Numbered from the stretch's first letter, positions 28,399 to 39,364 are shown. The stretch is DNA of 64,000 nt from Pseudenterobacter timonensis (GCF_900021175.1 NZ_FCOP01000011.1:1081946-1145945); one strand, 5' to 3'. Notes: generated by a model from the sequence alone, not told the origin. Numbers and translations are program-made.

Positions 28399-30831
28399 TT
28401 ACAGCGTATGCTCCGTACGCGCAATGATATCGTCCTGTGCATCCGGGGAGAGGGCGGTGAAGAAGGCCGAATAGCCTGCCACGCGCACTACCAGGTCACG
28501 ATACTGGTCAGGATGTTTCTTCGCTTCCAGAAGCGTTTCGCGGGAGACGATGTTGTACTGGATATGCCAGCCCTTATGCACCTCGAAGAAGGTCCGCAGC
28601 AGCGCCATCAGCTTCTGGCGATCGCTGTCGTTTTCCAGCGTCGACGGGTTGAGCTTCTGGTTCAGCAGCACGCCGCCGAGAATGGCGTTAGTGGGCAGTT
28701 TGCCTACCGAGCCGATCACCGCCGTCGGGCCGAGGTGGTCGGTGCCGGAGGCGGGGCTTGCCCCTTCCGCCAGCGGAGTATGCGCTTTGCGTCCGTCCGG
28801 CGTCGCCATCGTCGCCGCGCCAAACGGCACGTTCGCCGAAATGGAGGAGGTGCCCGCGTAGTAGTTGCCGCCGATCGGGCCGCGACCGTAGCGCGGGTTA
28901 TGGTACTCCTTCAGCGCTTCGATATAGGTGGCGTAGGCGCGGGTCAGCAGCATATCCACGCTGTCGTCGTCGTTACCGTACTTCGGCGCGCCGTTGATCA
29001 GCCGCTGGCGCAGCTGTTCATGCGTCAGCCCGTCGAAATCCGCCGCCAGCGCTGCCGCCAGCTGTTGCTGGCCAATCGCGCCCTGCTCAAAGACCAGCTT
29101 TTTCACCGCGGCGAGGCTGTTGCCGAGGTTAGCAATACCTACCTGCAGGCCGGAGACCCAGTCATACTTCGCACCGCCCTGCTTGATGCTTTTCGCCCGC
29201 TCGATGCAGTCGTCCACCAGCGCGGAGCAGAGGATGTCGTGTACGTTCTCCTCCAGCATGGTGTCCACCACATACTCAATCTCAATTGATTTGCGGGTGT
29301 AGTAGCGGATCTGGGTATCCCACGCCTTCATCACCTCGTCAAAGCCTGAGAAATTACCGGCGGAGAGCGCTTTTTCCTGCGGCAGGAACACCTTGCCGCT
29401 GGTGGCGTCGCGCCCGCCTTCCAGCGCCGCCAGCATCACCCGGGCAAAGTTGATAAAGCTCATGCCGGTGCAACGGTAGCCCCACTTACCGCCCACCGCG
29501 GTTTCAATACAGCCGATGGCCGCATAATCGTAGGCATCCGCTTTTTCCACGCCGAGCTTAATAAATTCCGGGATAACGATTTCATCGTTATTGAACGCCG
29601 GCATACCAAAGCCGCAGCGGATCACCTGTACGCAGGCGTCGAGGAAGTCGTTGCTCATGCCCGCGTGATAACGCACGCTCAGGTTCGGCTGAGTGGAACG
29701 CAGACGACCGCAGGACTCCAGGATGGCGTAAGAGAGCGGGTTGACCGCATCCATCGGCTCGCCGTTCACCAGCCGCTGTCCGCCGATAGTGACGTTCTGG
29801 TAAAGCGGGCTGCCCGCGGAAGCTTTGGAGTGCGAGCCGGAGCGGATCTTGTTCACCTCCAGCAGCTTCAGCCAGCAGCTCTGTAACAGCTCGATCGCCT
29901 GCTCGCGTGAAAGCGATTGCGCCAGCTCCACGTCGCGGCGGTAGAACGGATAGAGATACTGGTCCATGCGGGCAAATGAGACGGAGTGGCCGTTAGACTC
30001 AATCTGCAGAATCAGCTGGATGAAATAGCAGAGCTGCAGCGCCTGCCAGAAGGTTTGCGGCGGCTGGTGGGCGATAAGATCGCAGTTCTCCGCGATCGCC
30101 AGCAGCTCGTTGCGGCGGCTTTCGCGGGTTTCAGCGGAGGCCATCTCGCGCGCCAGTGTGGCAAAGCGCTGGATGTGCAGGCTCACCGCCTCCAGGACGA
30201 TATCGATCGCCTTCAGGAACTGCTCCCCGTGCAGATCTTCCAGCACGGTGAGGTTAATACGCGAGCGGCGCTCCGCCACTTTTTCGCGCAGGCCGTCGAT
30301 CCCTTTCTCCAGCAGCAGCGGGAAGTTGACCGCCAGATGGGCATCCCCGGAGGTCATATTGCCTTCGGCCTTGATGATGCCGCTTTCCAGCAGGCTTTTC
30401 TGTTCGTCGGTAAACATGCCGTAGCAGCGATCCTGCACCGTCTGGCCGCGCCACCAGGGGCAAATCTCGTGCAGCACGCGCTTGTTCTCTTCGCTCACCG
30501 AGAAGCCCGCGCCCGGGCGATCCGCCAGCTCATCGATCTCTTTCTCAATCCAGGAGACGGTATATTCCGGGAAGATGGGAGCAGCGCGCACCTCGCTCGC
30601 CTGGTTGCCGACAATCAGCTCGTCGTGTTTGATCCAGATGGTGCGCTCCGCCAGGTGGTGAGCCAGCGCCAGCGCGCGACGCACCGGAATCGGCTTGTCC
30701 AGGTGCTGCTGGTAGATGTGGGTGTAGTGGCGGGCGCGTTCGGTGCAAACCGGCGGCTTAACGATATGCACCAGCGCGGATTTATGCGCCTTGATGCGGT
30801 CGGTCAGGGTGTTGAGATTAAGCTGTGTCAT
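28399..30831 (-). CDS. ybiW: Glycyl radical enzyme YbiW (pyruvate formate-lyase/diol dehydratase-like)
   Basis: An 810-residue protein, the same length as E. coli YbiW. The radical-bearing glycine is Gly786 in RVAGYSAFF near the C-terminus, and the active-site cysteine lies in AAIGCIETAVGGKW. The PFL domain occupies most of the first 650 residues. Such enzymes run radical chemistry only without oxygen; whether YbiW is a formate-lyase or a dehydratase is unknown. The absence of the Cys-Cys pair of true pyruvate formate-lyase favours a dehydratase-like reaction. It follows its activase gene ybiY by four bases. Confidence 0.95.
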   Translation of the reverse strand: MTQLNLNTLTDRIKAHKSALVHIVKPPVCTERARHYTHIYQQHLDKPIPVRRALALAHHLAERTIWIKHDELIVGNQASEVRAAPIFPEYTVSWIEKEIDELADRPGAGFSVSEENKRVLHEICPWWRGQTVQDRCYGMFTDEQKSLLESGIIKAEGNMTSGDAHLAVNFPLLLEKGIDGLREKVAERRSRINLTVLEDLHGEQFLKAIDIVLEAVSLHIQRFATLAREMASAETRESRRNELLAIAENCDLIAHQPPQTFWQALQLCYFIQLILQIESNGHSVSFARMDQYLYPFYRRDVELAQSLSREQAIELLQSCWLKLLEVNKIRSGSHSKASAGSPLYQNVTIGGQRLVNGEPMDAVNPLSYAILESCGRLRSTQPNLSVRYHAGMSNDFLDACVQVIRCGFGMPAFNNDEIVIPEFIKLGVEKADAYDYAAIGCIETAVGGKWGYRCTGMSFINFARVMLAALEGGRDATSGKVFLPQEKALSAGNFSGFDEVMKAWDTQIRYYTRKSIEIEYVVDTMLEENVHDILCSALVDDCIERAKSIKQGGAKYDWVSGLQVGIANLGNSLAAVKKLVFEQGAIGQQQLAAALAADFDGLTHEQLRQRLINGAPKYGNDDDSVDMLLTRAYATYIEALKEYHNPRYGRGPIGGNYYAGTSSISANVPFGAATMATPDGRKAHTPLAEGASPASGTDHLGPTAVIGSVGKLPTNAILGGVLLNQKLNPSTLENDSDRQKLMALLRTFFEVHKGWHIQYNIVSRETLLEAKKHPDQYRDLVVRVAGYSAFFTALSPDAQDDIIARTEHTL

Positions 30832-30835
30832 GTCA

Positions 30836-31735
30836 TTATCCTCGTAAAGTCGCGGTTAACCCGTTCTGGCAGGCAACGTCCCGGGCAAAATCGAGCAGCG
30901 CCGGGTTATCGAGCGGTTTATCGGGTGCAGAGTAGGGCTGGCCGAGCAGGTTGTATTTATTCATGCCGAGCGTGTGATAAGGTAAAAAGTGAATATCGCG
31001 TACGTTCAGTTCGTCGGCGGCGAAGCGGGTAATCGCCTCTATCGACGCCTCGTCGGCGTTAAAGCCGGGGATCAGCGGCACGCGAATGGTCAGCGTTTTT
31101 CCGGCGGCGGCCAGCCGTTTCAGGTTATCCATCACCCGCTTTGCCGAGCCGTCGGTCCAGCGTTTAAAGCGCTCGCTGTCCACATGCTTCAGGTCGGCCA
31201 GGAAGAGATCCACATACGGCAGGCTCGGCTCGATATAGCGCCAGGGTACATGCAGGCAGGTCTCGACCGCCGTGTGGATCCTCTCGGCGTGGCTGGCGCT
31301 CAGCAGGGCGTGGGCCAGCGCCGGGTTCATAAAGGGTTCGCCGCCGGAGAGGGTGATACCGCCGCCGCTGCGATCGTAAAAGGGTTTGTCGCGCCGCACG
31401 GTAGCCATGATCTCCGCGACCGACTTCTCTTCGCCGCAGACGCTCAGCGCCTGGGTCGGGCAGCAGGGGGTGAGGGCGTCCAGCATGTCGTCATTGAGCT
31501 TTTCGCGATGAATCATCAGCCCATTCAGCGCCCGCTCGATAGCCGCAGGCGCCGCCTGCTGGCAGAGATCGCATCCGTCCAGACAGAGACGGGGATCGAA
31601 GAGCAGATCCCGCGTGGCGGAGCGGCTTTCCGGGTTCTGGCACCAGCGGCAGCCCAGCGAGCAGCCTTTCAGGAACACCACGGTGCGAATGCCGGGGCCG
31701 TCATGGGTAGAGTAACGCTGAATATTGAAGATCAT
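30836..31735 (-). CDS. ybiY: Glycyl radical enzyme activase YbiY
   Basis: A 299-residue radical-SAM protein. The cluster-binding CX3CX2C motif is in [15 protein letters not shown] near residue 29, and the SAM-binding [11 protein letters not shown] near residue 115. Between them a ferredoxin-like insert has further cysteines ([10 protein letters not shown] and [11 protein letters not shown]), the pattern of activases for diol-dehydratase-type glycyl radical enzymes. It installs the glycyl radical on YbiW. It is the first gene of the pair and is divergent from fsaA. It is slightly shorter than E. coli YbiY (308 residues). Confidence 0.95.
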   Translation of the reverse strand: MIFNIQRYSTHDGPGIRTVVFLKGCSLGCRWCQNPESRSATRDLLFDPRLCLDGCDLCQQAAPAAIERALNGLMIHREKLNDDMLDALTPCCPTQALSVCGEEKSVAEIMATVRRDKPFYDRSGGGITLSGGEPFMNPALAHALLSASHAERIHTAVETCLHVPWRYIEPSLPYVDLFLADLKHVDSERFKRWTDGSAKRVMDNLKRLAAAGKTLTIRVPLIPGFNADEASIEAITRFAADELNVRDIHFLPYHTLGMNKYNLLGQPYSAPDKPLDNPALLDFARDVACQNGLTATLRG

Positions 31736-31770
31736 AATGTCGCCTCTTGTTGCGTATGAAGATTAAATAA

Positions 31771-31784
31771 CTTTCGAATGAAAG
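31771..31784. promoter_or_regulatory. Shared operator-like motif, copy C (ybiY/fsaA)
   Basis: CTTTCGAATGAAAG is the exact reverse complement of copy A at 27299-27312. It lies 36 bases upstream of ybiY and 77 bases upstream of fsaA, so one site could control both divergent genes. Confidence 0.6.
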
Positions 31785-31861
31785 TAATTTTGACGTGAAT
31801 CAACTCTGCGACGGGTTTTTACGTGGTAGTGTGACGGCAACGTAAAAATGAGGGCGACATC

Positions 31862-32524
31862 ATGGAATTGTATCTCGACACGTCTGACGTTCAGGCGGTG
31901 AAAAAACTGGCCGCGATTTTTCCGCTGGCGGGCGTGACCACAAATCCCAGCATCGTGGCGGCGGGTAAAAAGCCGCTGGAGGTACTGCTGCCGGAGCTGC
32001 TGGAGGCGCTGGGCGGGCAGGGGCGTCTCTTTGCGCAGGTGATGGCGACGCAGGCTGGAGAGATGGTGGAGGAGGCGCGCAAGCTTCGCGCGATTGTCAG
32101 CGATCTGGTGGTGAAGGTGCCGGTGACACCGCAGGGGCTGGCGGCGATCAAACTGCTTAAAGCGCAAGGGATCCCGACGCTCGGCACGGCGGTCTATGGG
32201 GCGGCGCAGGGGATGTTTTCGGCGCTGGCGGGGGCGGACTATGTGGCCCCTTACGTCAATCGCGTTGACGCCCAGGGTGGGGATGGCATTCAGACCGTGG
32301 TGGAGCTTCAGCAGCTGCTGACGTTACACGCGCCGCATGCCAAAGTGCTGGCGGCGAGCTTTAAAACCCCGCGCCAGGCGCTGGATTGTCTGCTGGCGGG
32401 CTGTGAATCTATTACCCTGCCGCTGGACGTGGCGCAGCAGATGATCAGCTACCCGGCGGTGGATGCGGCGGTGGCGAAGTTTGAGCAGGACTGGATGGGC
32501 GCGTTTGGGCGCAAATCGATTTAA
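31862..32524 (+). CDS. fsaA: Fructose-6-phosphate aldolase A
   Basis: A 220-residue class I aldolase of the transaldolase-like family, the same length as E. coli FsaA (MipB). It reversibly splits fructose 6-phosphate into dihydroxyacetone and glyceraldehyde 3-phosphate. The Schiff-base Lys85 is in VVKVPVT, and Asp6 and Asn28 in LDTSD and TTNPS are the usual active-site partners. The C-terminal helix MGAFGRKSI closes the pentamer-type subunit. The ATG follows GAGGGCGACATC. It is divergent from ybiYW, and the pair may serve a common carbon route. Confidence 0.96.
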   Translation: MELYLDTSDVQAVKKLAAIFPLAGVTTNPSIVAAGKKPLEVLLPELLEALGGQGRLFAQVMATQAGEMVEEARKLRAIVSDLVVKVPVTPQGLAAIKLLKAQGIPTLGTAVYGAAQGMFSALAGADYVAPYVNRVDAQGGDGIQTVVELQQLLTLHAPHAKVLAASFKTPRQALDCLLAGCESITLPLDVAQQMISYPAVDAAVAKFEQDWMGAFGRKSI

Positions 32525-32539
32525 CGGGCAGATGTAAGC

Positions 32540-32747
32540 GTTATCGCCGGGTGGCGGCTCCGCCTTACCCGGCCTACGTTTGGGCGTTGTCACCGTTATC
32601 GCCGGGTGGCGGCTCCGCCTTACCCGGCCTACGTTTGGGCGTTGTCACCGTTATCGCCGGGTGGCGGCTTCGCCTCACCCGGCCTACGTTCGGGCGTTGT
32701 CACCGTTATCGCCGGGTGGCGGCTCCGCCTTACCCGGCCTACGTTCG
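32540..32747. repeat. BIME array, four 55-base REP units
   Basis: Four nearly identical units begin at 32540, 32595, 32650 and 32705. Each contains GTTATCGCCGGGTGGCGG and a complementary CGCCTTACCCGGC arm (with one or two base changes), followed by CTACGTTTGGGC or a variant. The exact 55-base spacing shows tandem amplification. The array fills the gap between convergent fsaA and moeB. Confidence 0.95.
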
Positions 32748-32755
32748 GGGCGCAG

Positions 32756-33517
32756 TTATCCTTTGCCGCCTACCCCCCCGCACACCTCGCACTGCGGATT
32801 GCGTATCAGCTTCATCTCGCGAAACTGACAGGTCATCGCGTCATACATCACGATCTTTCCCGCCGCCGGCGTGCCGTATGCGGTCAGCACTTTGATCGCC
32901 TCCATCGCCTGCAACGAACCGATGACCCCTACCAGGGGCGCCATCACTCCCGCCTCCACGCAGGTGAGTGCATTCTCGCCAAAAAGACGGCTCAGACAGC
33001 GGTAACAGGGCTCGCCTTCCGTCCATGTAAAGACGCTAATCTGCCCCTCCATACGAATCGCGGCACCCGACACCAGCGGAACTTTATGAGCAAAACAGCC
33101 GGCGTTGAGCTGGTTGCGGATGGCCACGTTATCGGTGCAGTCCAGCACCAGATCGTGACGGGCGATTTGCTCGCTCAGCGCTGCGTCATCCAGCAGCGCG
33201 TTGATAAGGGTAAACTGCACGTGGGGATTGATGCGCTTCAGCGCGGCGTGAGCGGAGTCGACCTTCGGCTCGCCGAGGGTCGCCTCGCTGTGCAGCGTCT
33301 GGCGCTGCAGGTTGGAGAGCGAAACGGTATCGAAATCGAGCAGCGTCATGCTGCCCGTGCCCGCCGCCGCCAGATACTGCGCTGCGGCGCAGCCCAGTCC
33401 GCCCAGCCCGACCACCAGCACACGGGCGGCCTTCAGCCGCTCCTGGCCGTCAAAGTCAAAACCGCGCAGCACAATCTGGCGGTTATAACGCATCATCTCC
33501 TCGTCGCTCAGCTCCAT
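32756..33517 (-). CDS. moeB: Molybdopterin-synthase adenylyltransferase MoeB
   Basis: A 253-residue E1-like enzyme (249 in E. coli) that adenylates the C-terminal glycine of MoaD during molybdenum cofactor synthesis. The nucleotide-binding loop VVGLGGLGCAAAQYL lies near residue 34. The zinc-binding CXXC pairs are CYRC (near residue 173) and the C-terminal CEVC. The DCTDNVAIRNQLN block holds the catalytic Asp. The C-terminus is a few residues longer than in E. coli (GGVGGKG). It begins one base after moeA ends, forming the moeAB operon. Confidence 0.97.
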   Translation of the reverse strand: MELSDEEMMRYNRQIVLRGFDFDGQERLKAARVLVVGLGGLGCAAAQYLAAAGTGSMTLLDFDTVSLSNLQRQTLHSEATLGEPKVDSAHAALKRINPHVQFTLINALLDDAALSEQIARHDLVLDCTDNVAIRNQLNAGCFAHKVPLVSGAAIRMEGQISVFTWTEGEPCYRCLSRLFGENALTCVEAGVMAPLVGVIGSLQAMEAIKVLTAYGTPAAGKIVMYDAMTCQFREMKLIRNPQCEVCGGVGGKG

Positions 33518-33518
33518 C

Positions 33519-34751
33519 TTAGCCTCCGAAGAGCGGGTTAAAGGCTTCTACCTCGACCCATTCGCCCGCTTCCACATTGCCGCGCTCGCGCTCCAGCACG
33601 ATAAAGCAGTTGCCCTGGCTGAAGGAGCTGAAAATATGCGATCCCTGATGACCGGTGGTGCTCGCCGTCAGTTCGCCGTCACCGTTGCGAGCCAGTATGC
33701 CGCGCTGAAAATCCAGACGGCCCGGCGTCTTTTTCAGCCGGGTTGCCGCCCGCACGCGCTGGCGAAGAGGCATGAAGGGGTTGCGATTGCCGGAGAGTTT
33801 CGCCAGCAGCGGCTGTACCAGCTGGTAGAAGGTGAGGGCCGCCGAAACCGGATTCCCCGGCAGGCCGCAGAACCAGCTATGCGGGAGCTTGCCGAAAGCG
33901 AACGGCTTGCCTGGTTTGATAGCGAGCTTCCAGAAGCCGATCTCGCCCAGCTCCTCCAGGATGGTTTTGGTGTAGTCCGCCTCGCCCACCGAGACGCCGC
34001 CGGAGCTAATCACCACGTCCGCCGCCTTATCCGCCTCAATAAAGGCGGCGCGCAGCCTGTCGGGATCGTCAGGAATGATGCCAAGGTTAATCACCTCGCA
34101 GCCCAGCTGCTCCAGCATCAGGTGAACCGCCAGGCGGTTGGTATCGTAAATCTGCCCTGCGCCGAGCGGCTGGCCGGGAAGGCGCAGCTCGTCGCCGGTG
34201 GAGAATACCGCTACCCGCACCTTACGTACGACCTTCACCTCCGCAATCCCCAGCGAGGCGAGCACCGGCAGCTCGGCGGCGGTGAGCCGTTGTCCGGCGG
34301 CGAACACCGTCGCGCCCTGGGCGATATCTTCCCCCAGGCGGCGAATATTCTGGCCCGCCCTGACGCTGGCGGTAAAGCGCACGCCCTCGTCGCTCTGTTC
34401 AGTCTCTTCCTGCATCACTACCGCGTCGCAGCCTGCCGGAACCGGCGCGCCGGTCATAATGCGAATGCAGCTTCTCGCCGGCCACTCGCCAGTAAAAGGC
34501 TGGCCCGCGAAGGCTTTACCCGCCACCGGCAGTGGCTGGCCCCCCTCAAGATCCGCCAGCCGTACCGCATAGCCATCCATCGCTGAGTTATCAAATCCCG
34601 GAACGTTGAGCGGCGAGACGATATCGCCTGCGGTCACGCGGCCAAAACAGCTTAGCAGCGGCAACGTTTCGTCATCAGTCAGCGGGGCGATGCGGGAGAG
34701 CATCTGCTCCAGCGCCGTCTCAAGCGGCATCAGTCCGGCGGTAAAATCCAT
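33519..34751 (-). CDS. moeA: Molybdopterin molybdotransferase MoeA
   Basis: A 410-residue protein (411 in E. coli) that inserts molybdate into adenylated molybdopterin. The first domain has [14 protein letters not shown], followed by the [18 protein letters not shown] segment. The MoCF-type domain carries [22 protein letters not shown] with its catalytic Asp, and KPGKPFAFG. The C-terminal beta domain starts near residue 330. It is the first gene of moeAB and is divergent from iaaA across a 187-base gap in which I see no clear binding site. Confidence 0.97.
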   Translation of the reverse strand: MDFTAGLMPLETALEQMLSRIAPLTDDETLPLLSCFGRVTAGDIVSPLNVPGFDNSAMDGYAVRLADLEGGQPLPVAGKAFAGQPFTGEWPARSCIRIMTGAPVPAGCDAVVMQEETEQSDEGVRFTASVRAGQNIRRLGEDIAQGATVFAAGQRLTAAELPVLASLGIAEVKVVRKVRVAVFSTGDELRLPGQPLGAGQIYDTNRLAVHLMLEQLGCEVINLGIIPDDPDRLRAAFIEADKAADVVISSGGVSVGEADYTKTILEELGEIGFWKLAIKPGKPFAFGKLPHSWFCGLPGNPVSAALTFYQLVQPLLAKLSGNRNPFMPLRQRVRAATRLKKTPGRLDFQRGILARNGDGELTASTTGHQGSHIFSSFSQGNCFIVLERERGNVEAGEWVEVEAFNPLFGG

Positions 34752-34938
34752 GGGTTACTCCTGCGCAATGGCGATGAAAGCGCACATTATGGCAGAAAAG
34801 CAGCGGTAACTGTATGACTCGTCAGTGTAACCTTTACATCACCCGGGCATCTTTCTATATTCAAAAATTATATGAAGCTTCGCCAACGATAATGATATTT
34901 ATAGAAAAAGCGGCGTTTTTGGCTGACAGGTGATGGAA

Positions 34939-35877
34939 ATGGGCAATGCGGTGATCGCGATACACGGCGGTGCGGGGGCTATCAGTCGCGCCTCGCTGAC
35001 GCCTGAGCAGGAGAAGCGCTACGTTGACGCGCTCTCCGCAATAGTGGAGACAGGCCAGCGTATGCTGGAGGAGGGGGCCAGCGCACTGGATGCGGTGACC
35101 GAAGCGGTGCGCGGCCTGGAGGAGTGTCCACTCTTCAACGCAGGTATCGGCGCCGTTTTTACCCGTGACGAAACCCACGAGCTGGATGCCTGCGTGATGG
35201 ATGGCAATACCCTCAACGCGGGCGCGGTGGCAGGGGTAAGCCGCCTGCGCAATCCGGTGCTGGCGGCGCGTCTGGTGATGGAGAAAAGCCCGCACGTGCT
35301 GCTGGTGGGGGAAGGCGCAGAGCGGTTTGCCTTTGACCACGGCATGGCGCCGGTCTCGCCTGAGATCTTCTCTACCCCTGAACGCTACGATCAGCTGGTC
35401 GCGGCACGTACCGCGGGGCTGACCCGCCTCGATCACGCCGCGCCGCTGGATGAGCGCAGCAAGATGGGCACCGTCGGCGCGGTGGCGCTGGATAAGGCGG
35501 GCAATCTCGCCGCCGCCACCTCCACCGGCGGGATGACCAACAAACTGCCGGGACGAGTGGGCGACAGCCTGCTGGTGGGGGCGGGCTGCTACGCTAATAA
35601 TGCCAGCGTCGCCGTCTCCTGCACCGGCACCGGCGAGGTCTTTATCCGCGCGCTTGCCGCTTACGATATCGCGGCGCTGATGGACTACGGTGGGCTGAGC
35701 CTTGCCGAAGCCTGCGAGCGGGTGGTGATGGAAAAACTGCCCGCGCTGGGCGGCAGCGGCGGTTTGATTGCCGTCGATCGCGAGGGCAATGTCGCGCTGC
35801 CCTTCAACTGTGAAGGGATGTATCGCGCCTGGGGATATGCGGGCGACGCCCCGACAACGGGCATTTATCGTGAATAA
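34939..35877 (+). CDS. iaaA: Isoaspartyl peptidase / type III L-asparaginase
   Basis: A 312-residue Ntn-hydrolase precursor that cuts itself before Thr178 (in [11 protein letters not shown]) to give alpha and beta subunits. The mature enzyme hydrolyses isoaspartyl dipeptides and asparagine. Substrate-site segments [17 protein letters not shown] and SCTGTGEVF are intact. The ATG at 34939 was chosen by comparison with E. coli ([11 protein letters not shown]) and has AGGTGA upstream; ATG and GTG codons three and two codons earlier are less likely. The C-terminus stops at IYRE, about eight residues short of E. coli. It lies 11 bases before gsiA, forming one operon. Confidence 0.96.
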   Translation: MGNAVIAIHGGAGAISRASLTPEQEKRYVDALSAIVETGQRMLEEGASALDAVTEAVRGLEECPLFNAGIGAVFTRDETHELDACVMDGNTLNAGAVAGVSRLRNPVLAARLVMEKSPHVLLVGEGAERFAFDHGMAPVSPEIFSTPERYDQLVAARTAGLTRLDHAAPLDERSKMGTVGAVALDKAGNLAAATSTGGMTNKLPGRVGDSLLVGAGCYANNASVAVSCTGTGEVFIRALAAYDIAALMDYGGLSLAEACERVVMEKLPALGGSGGLIAVDREGNVALPFNCEGMYRAWGYAGDAPTTGIYRE

Positions 35878-35888
35878 GGGGGCTTCAG

Positions 35889-37760
35889 GTGCCGCACAGT
35901 GATGAGCTGGAGAGAGATGAAGTTCTGGCCCTCCACAATCTGAATATTGCCTTTCAGGAGAAGCGCCAGAGCGTGCCGGCCGTTAAAGGGCTGACCTTTT
36001 CCCTGCGCTGCAAGGAGACGCTGGCAATCGTCGGGGAGTCCGGCTCGGGGAAATCGGTCACCGCGCTGGCGCTAATGCGTCTGCTGGGGCAGACGGGAGC
36101 GCAGGTGGGGTGCGACAAGATGCTGCTGCGCAGGCGTAACGGTCAGGCGGTGGATCTCAACACCCTCAGCCACGCCCAAATGCAGGGGGTGCGCGGCGCC
36201 GATATGGCGATGATTTTTCAGGAGCCGATGACCTCTCTCAATCCGGTATTTCCGGTAGGGGAGCAGATCGCCGAGTCGATCCGCCTGCATCAGGGGCTCA
36301 AGCGTGACGACGCTCTGCGGGAGGCGAAGCGGATGCTGGAGCTGGTACGCATCCCTGAAGCGCAGGCGATCCTGTCGCGCTACCCGCATCAGCTCTCCGG
36401 CGGCATGCGCCAGCGGGTGATGATCGCCATGGCGCTCTCGTGCCGCCCGGCGGTGCTCATCGCCGACGAGCCGACCACCGCCCTGGATGTCACCATTCAG
36501 GCGCAGATCCTCCAGCTGATCAAGGTGCTCCAGCAGGAGATGGGGATGGGGGTCATCTTCATTACCCACGATATGGGGGTGGTGGCCGACATTGCCGACC
36601 GCGTGCTGGTGATGTACCAGGGCGAAGCGGTCGAGACGGGCAGCGTGGAGCAGATTTTTCACGCGCCGGTTCACCCCTATACCCGGGCGCTGCTTGCCGC
36701 CGTCCCGCGTCTCGGGGCGATGAACGGGCGCGATCTGCCCCGGCGTTTTCCCCTTATCTCTCTCTCCGATCCCAGCCTGCAAGAGGTGGAGATTGAGCAG
36801 AATACGGTGGTACCGGGGGAGCCTGTTCTGCAGGTGCGCGATCTGGTTACCCGCTTCCCTCTGCGCGGCGGGCTGCTCAACCGGGTGAAGCGGGAAGTGC
36901 ACGCGGTGGAGCATGTCAGCTTTGACCTCTGGCCCGGCGAGACGCTGGCGCTGGTGGGGGAGTCCGGCTGCGGTAAATCCACCACCGGGCGGGCGCTGCT
37001 GCGGCTGGTGGAGACGCAGGGCGGCACCATTACCTTCGACGGCAAGCGTATCGATACGCTGCCCGAAAATCAGCTTCAGCCGCTGCGCCGGGATATTCAG
37101 TTTATCTTCCAGGATCCTTACGCCTCGCTCGATCCGCGCCAGACCGTGGGCTACTCCATTATGGAGCCGCTGCGGGTGCATGGGTTACTGAAGGGTGAAG
37201 AGGGGGAACATCGGGTCGCCTGGCTGCTGGAGCGGGTGGGGTTAAAGGCGGAACACGCCTGGCGTTACCCGCATGAGTTCTCCGGCGGCCAGCGTCAGCG
37301 TATCTGCATCGCCCGCGCGCTGGCGCTTAATCCAAAGGTGGTAATTGCCGATGAGTCGGTCTCCGCGCTGGATGTCTCGATTCGCGGGCAGATTATTAAT
37401 CTGCTGCTGGATCTGCAGCGGGAGATGGGCATCGCGTTCTTATTTATCTCGCACGATATGGCCGTCGTCGAGCGTATCAGCCATCGCGTGGCGGTGATGT
37501 ATATGGGACAGATTGTGGAGATCGGCCCGCGCCGCGCGGTCTTTGAAAATCCGCAGCATCCTTATACCCGCAAGCTGATGGCGGCAGTGCCGGTTGCCGA
37601 TCCTGCCCACCGCCGCGCCCGGCGCGTGATGGTGCAGGATGAGATGCCGGGGAACATCCTCCGGCGAGGGGAGTCGATGGCGCGCGTGACGTTACGTGAG
37701 GTGTCGCCCGGGCATTTTGTCGCCTCCTCGCCGCAGGACAACGCTTTTGCACGCTTATAA
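35889..37760 (+). CDS. gsiA: Glutathione importer ATPase GsiA
   Basis: A 623-residue fusion of two ATP-binding domains, as in E. coli GsiA. Walker A motifs are GESGSGKSV (near residue 53) and GESGCGKST (near 357). Signatures are LSGGMRQRV and FSGGQRQRI, each followed by a Walker B ([10 protein letters not shown] and [10 protein letters not shown]). The second Walker B has Ser where the usual residue is Pro or Ala. It starts at GTG (35889), matching the E. coli start MPHSDEL. It powers uptake of glutathione and related peptides through GsiCD. The C-terminal 50 residues are more variable. Confidence 0.97.
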   Translation: MPHSDELERDEVLALHNLNIAFQEKRQSVPAVKGLTFSLRCKETLAIVGESGSGKSVTALALMRLLGQTGAQVGCDKMLLRRRNGQAVDLNTLSHAQMQGVRGADMAMIFQEPMTSLNPVFPVGEQIAESIRLHQGLKRDDALREAKRMLELVRIPEAQAILSRYPHQLSGGMRQRVMIAMALSCRPAVLIADEPTTALDVTIQAQILQLIKVLQQEMGMGVIFITHDMGVVADIADRVLVMYQGEAVETGSVEQIFHAPVHPYTRALLAAVPRLGAMNGRDLPRRFPLISLSDPSLQEVEIEQNTVVPGEPVLQVRDLVTRFPLRGGLLNRVKREVHAVEHVSFDLWPGETLALVGESGCGKSTTGRALLRLVETQGGTITFDGKRIDTLPENQLQPLRRDIQFIFQDPYASLDPRQTVGYSIMEPLRVHGLLKGEEGEHRVAWLLERVGLKAEHAWRYPHEFSGGQRQRICIARALALNPKVVIADESVSALDVSIRGQIINLLLDLQREMGIAFLFISHDMAVVERISHRVAVMYMGQIVEIGPRRAVFENPQHPYTRKLMAAVPVADPAHRRARRVMVQDEMPGNILRRGESMARVTLREVSPGHFVASSPQDNAFARL

Positions 37761-37783
37761 CAATTAACTGGCAGGAGAAGAGA

Positions 37784-39319
37784 ATGATAAAAACCGTTGC
37801 TCGTACGTGGCTGTTAGCCGCGAGCGTGACCGCCGCGCTGGCCGCCCCCGCGTTTGCTGCCAAAGATGTGGTGGTTGCCGTGGCCTCTAACTTCACTACC
37901 CTCGACCCTTACGACGCCAACGATACGCTGTCGCAGGCGGTGGCGAAGTCGTTCTATCAGGGACTGTTCGGTCTGGACAAGGATATGAAGCTGAAAAACG
38001 TGCTGGCGGAGAGCTATACCGTCTCCGACGACGGCCTGGTCTATACCATCAAACTGCGCAGCGGCGTTAAGTTTCAGGACGGAACGGACTTCGACGCCCA
38101 GGCGGTGAAGGTCAATCTGGATCGCGCCAGCGACCCGGCCAACAGCCTGAAGCGCTATAACCTCTATAAAAATATCGCCAAAACCGAGGCGGTCGATCCC
38201 ACTACGGTAAAAATCACCCTCAAAGCGCCGTTCTCCGCCTTTATTAATATTCTGGCGCACCCGGCGACCGCCATGATCTCCCCGGCGGCGCTGAAAAAAT
38301 ATGGTAAGGAGATTGGCTTTCATCCGGTTGGCACCGGACCCTATGCGCTGGAGACCTGGAACCAGACCGATTTTGTGAAGGTGAAAAAATTTGACGGATA
38401 CTGGCAGAAAGGGCTGCCGAAGCTGGATACCATCACCTGGCGCCCGGTCGTGGATAATAACACCCGCGCGGCGATGCTGCAGACCGGCGAAGCGCAGTTC
38501 GCCTTCCCGATCCCCTACGAACAGGCGGCTATCCTGCAAAAAAACAGCAAGCTGGAGCTGGTCGCCAGCCCGTCGATTATGCAGCGCTATATCAGCATGA
38601 ACGTCACCCAGAAGCCGTTCGATAACCCGAAAGTGCGCGAGGCGATCAACTACGCCATTAACCGTAAGGCGCTGGTGAAGGTGGCTTTCGCAGGCTACGC
38701 CACTCCGGCGACCGGCGTCGTTCCCCCGTCGATTCAGTTTGCCCAAAGCTATCAGCCCTGGCCTTACGATCCGGCCAAAGCCCGCGCGCTGCTGAAAGAG
38801 GCGGGTTACCCGAACGGGTTTACCACCACGCTCTGGTCCTCCCATAACCACAGCACCGCGCAGAAGGTGCTGCAGTTCACCCAGCAGCAGCTGGCGCAGG
38901 TGGGGATTAAGGCGCAGGTTACGGCGATGGACGCGGGCCAGCGCGCCGCCGAGGTGGAAGGCAAGGGGCAAAAAGAGAGCGGAGTGAGAATGTTCTATAC
39001 CGGCTGGACCGCCTCCACCGGCGAAGCGGACTGGGCGCTCGCGCCGCTGTTCGCCACCCAGAACTGGCCGCCCGCGCTCTTTAATACCGCCTTTTACAGC
39101 AATCCGCAGGTGGATAAGGATCTGACTGACGCGCTGAAAACGACCAAACCAGAGGAGAAGACGCGGCTCTATAAAGAGGCGCAGGATATCATCTGGAAAG
39201 AGTCGCCCTGGGTGCCGCTGGTGGTTGAGAAGCTGGTCTCTGCCCATAACAAGGCGCTGACCGGTTTTTACATCATGCCGGATACGGGCTTTAGCTTTGA
39301 CGAAGCAGATTTAAAATAA
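37784..39319 (+). CDS. gsiB: Periplasmic glutathione-binding protein GsiB
   Basis: A 511-residue family 5 solute-binding protein (512 in E. coli). Residues 1-26 form a Sec signal peptide ending PAFAA. The family segment [26 protein letters not shown] and the binding-domain block [13 protein letters not shown] are present. It captures glutathione in the periplasm for GsiACD. It lies 23 bases after gsiA. A strong stem-loop follows before gsiC, which would help keep GsiB more abundant than the permeases. Confidence 0.97.
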   Translation: MIKTVARTWLLAASVTAALAAPAFAAKDVVVAVASNFTTLDPYDANDTLSQAVAKSFYQGLFGLDKDMKLKNVLAESYTVSDDGLVYTIKLRSGVKFQDGTDFDAQAVKVNLDRASDPANSLKRYNLYKNIAKTEAVDPTTVKITLKAPFSAFINILAHPATAMISPAALKKYGKEIGFHPVGTGPYALETWNQTDFVKVKKFDGYWQKGLPKLDTITWRPVVDNNTRAAMLQTGEAQFAFPIPYEQAAILQKNSKLELVASPSIMQRYISMNVTQKPFDNPKVREAINYAINRKALVKVAFAGYATPATGVVPPSIQFAQSYQPWPYDPAKARALLKEAGYPNGFTTTLWSSHNHSTAQKVLQFTQQQLAQVGIKAQVTAMDAGQRAAEVEGKGQKESGVRMFYTGWTASTGEADWALAPLFATQNWPPALFNTAFYSNPQVDKDLTDALKTTKPEEKTRLYKEAQDIIWKESPWVPLVVEKLVSAHNKALTGFYIMPDTGFSFDEADLK

Positions 39320-39325
39320 TGCTCG

Positions 39326-39351
39326 CTCCCGCAGGCAAGGGCCTGCGGGAG
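39326..39351. other. Intercistronic stem-loop between gsiB and gsiC
   Basis: CTCCCGCAGGC (39326-39336) and GCCTGCGGGAG (39341-39351) form an 11-base perfect stem with an AAGG loop. No T run follows, so it is likely a message-stabilising hairpin rather than a terminator, placed just after the binding-protein gene. Confidence 0.7.
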
Positions 39352-39364
39352 AAGAGGAACAGGC

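Noticed and set aside
32540..32747. The regular 55-base repeats as a CRISPR array
   Set aside because: The repeats are contiguous with no variable spacers, are REP palindromes, and no cas genes are present in the window.
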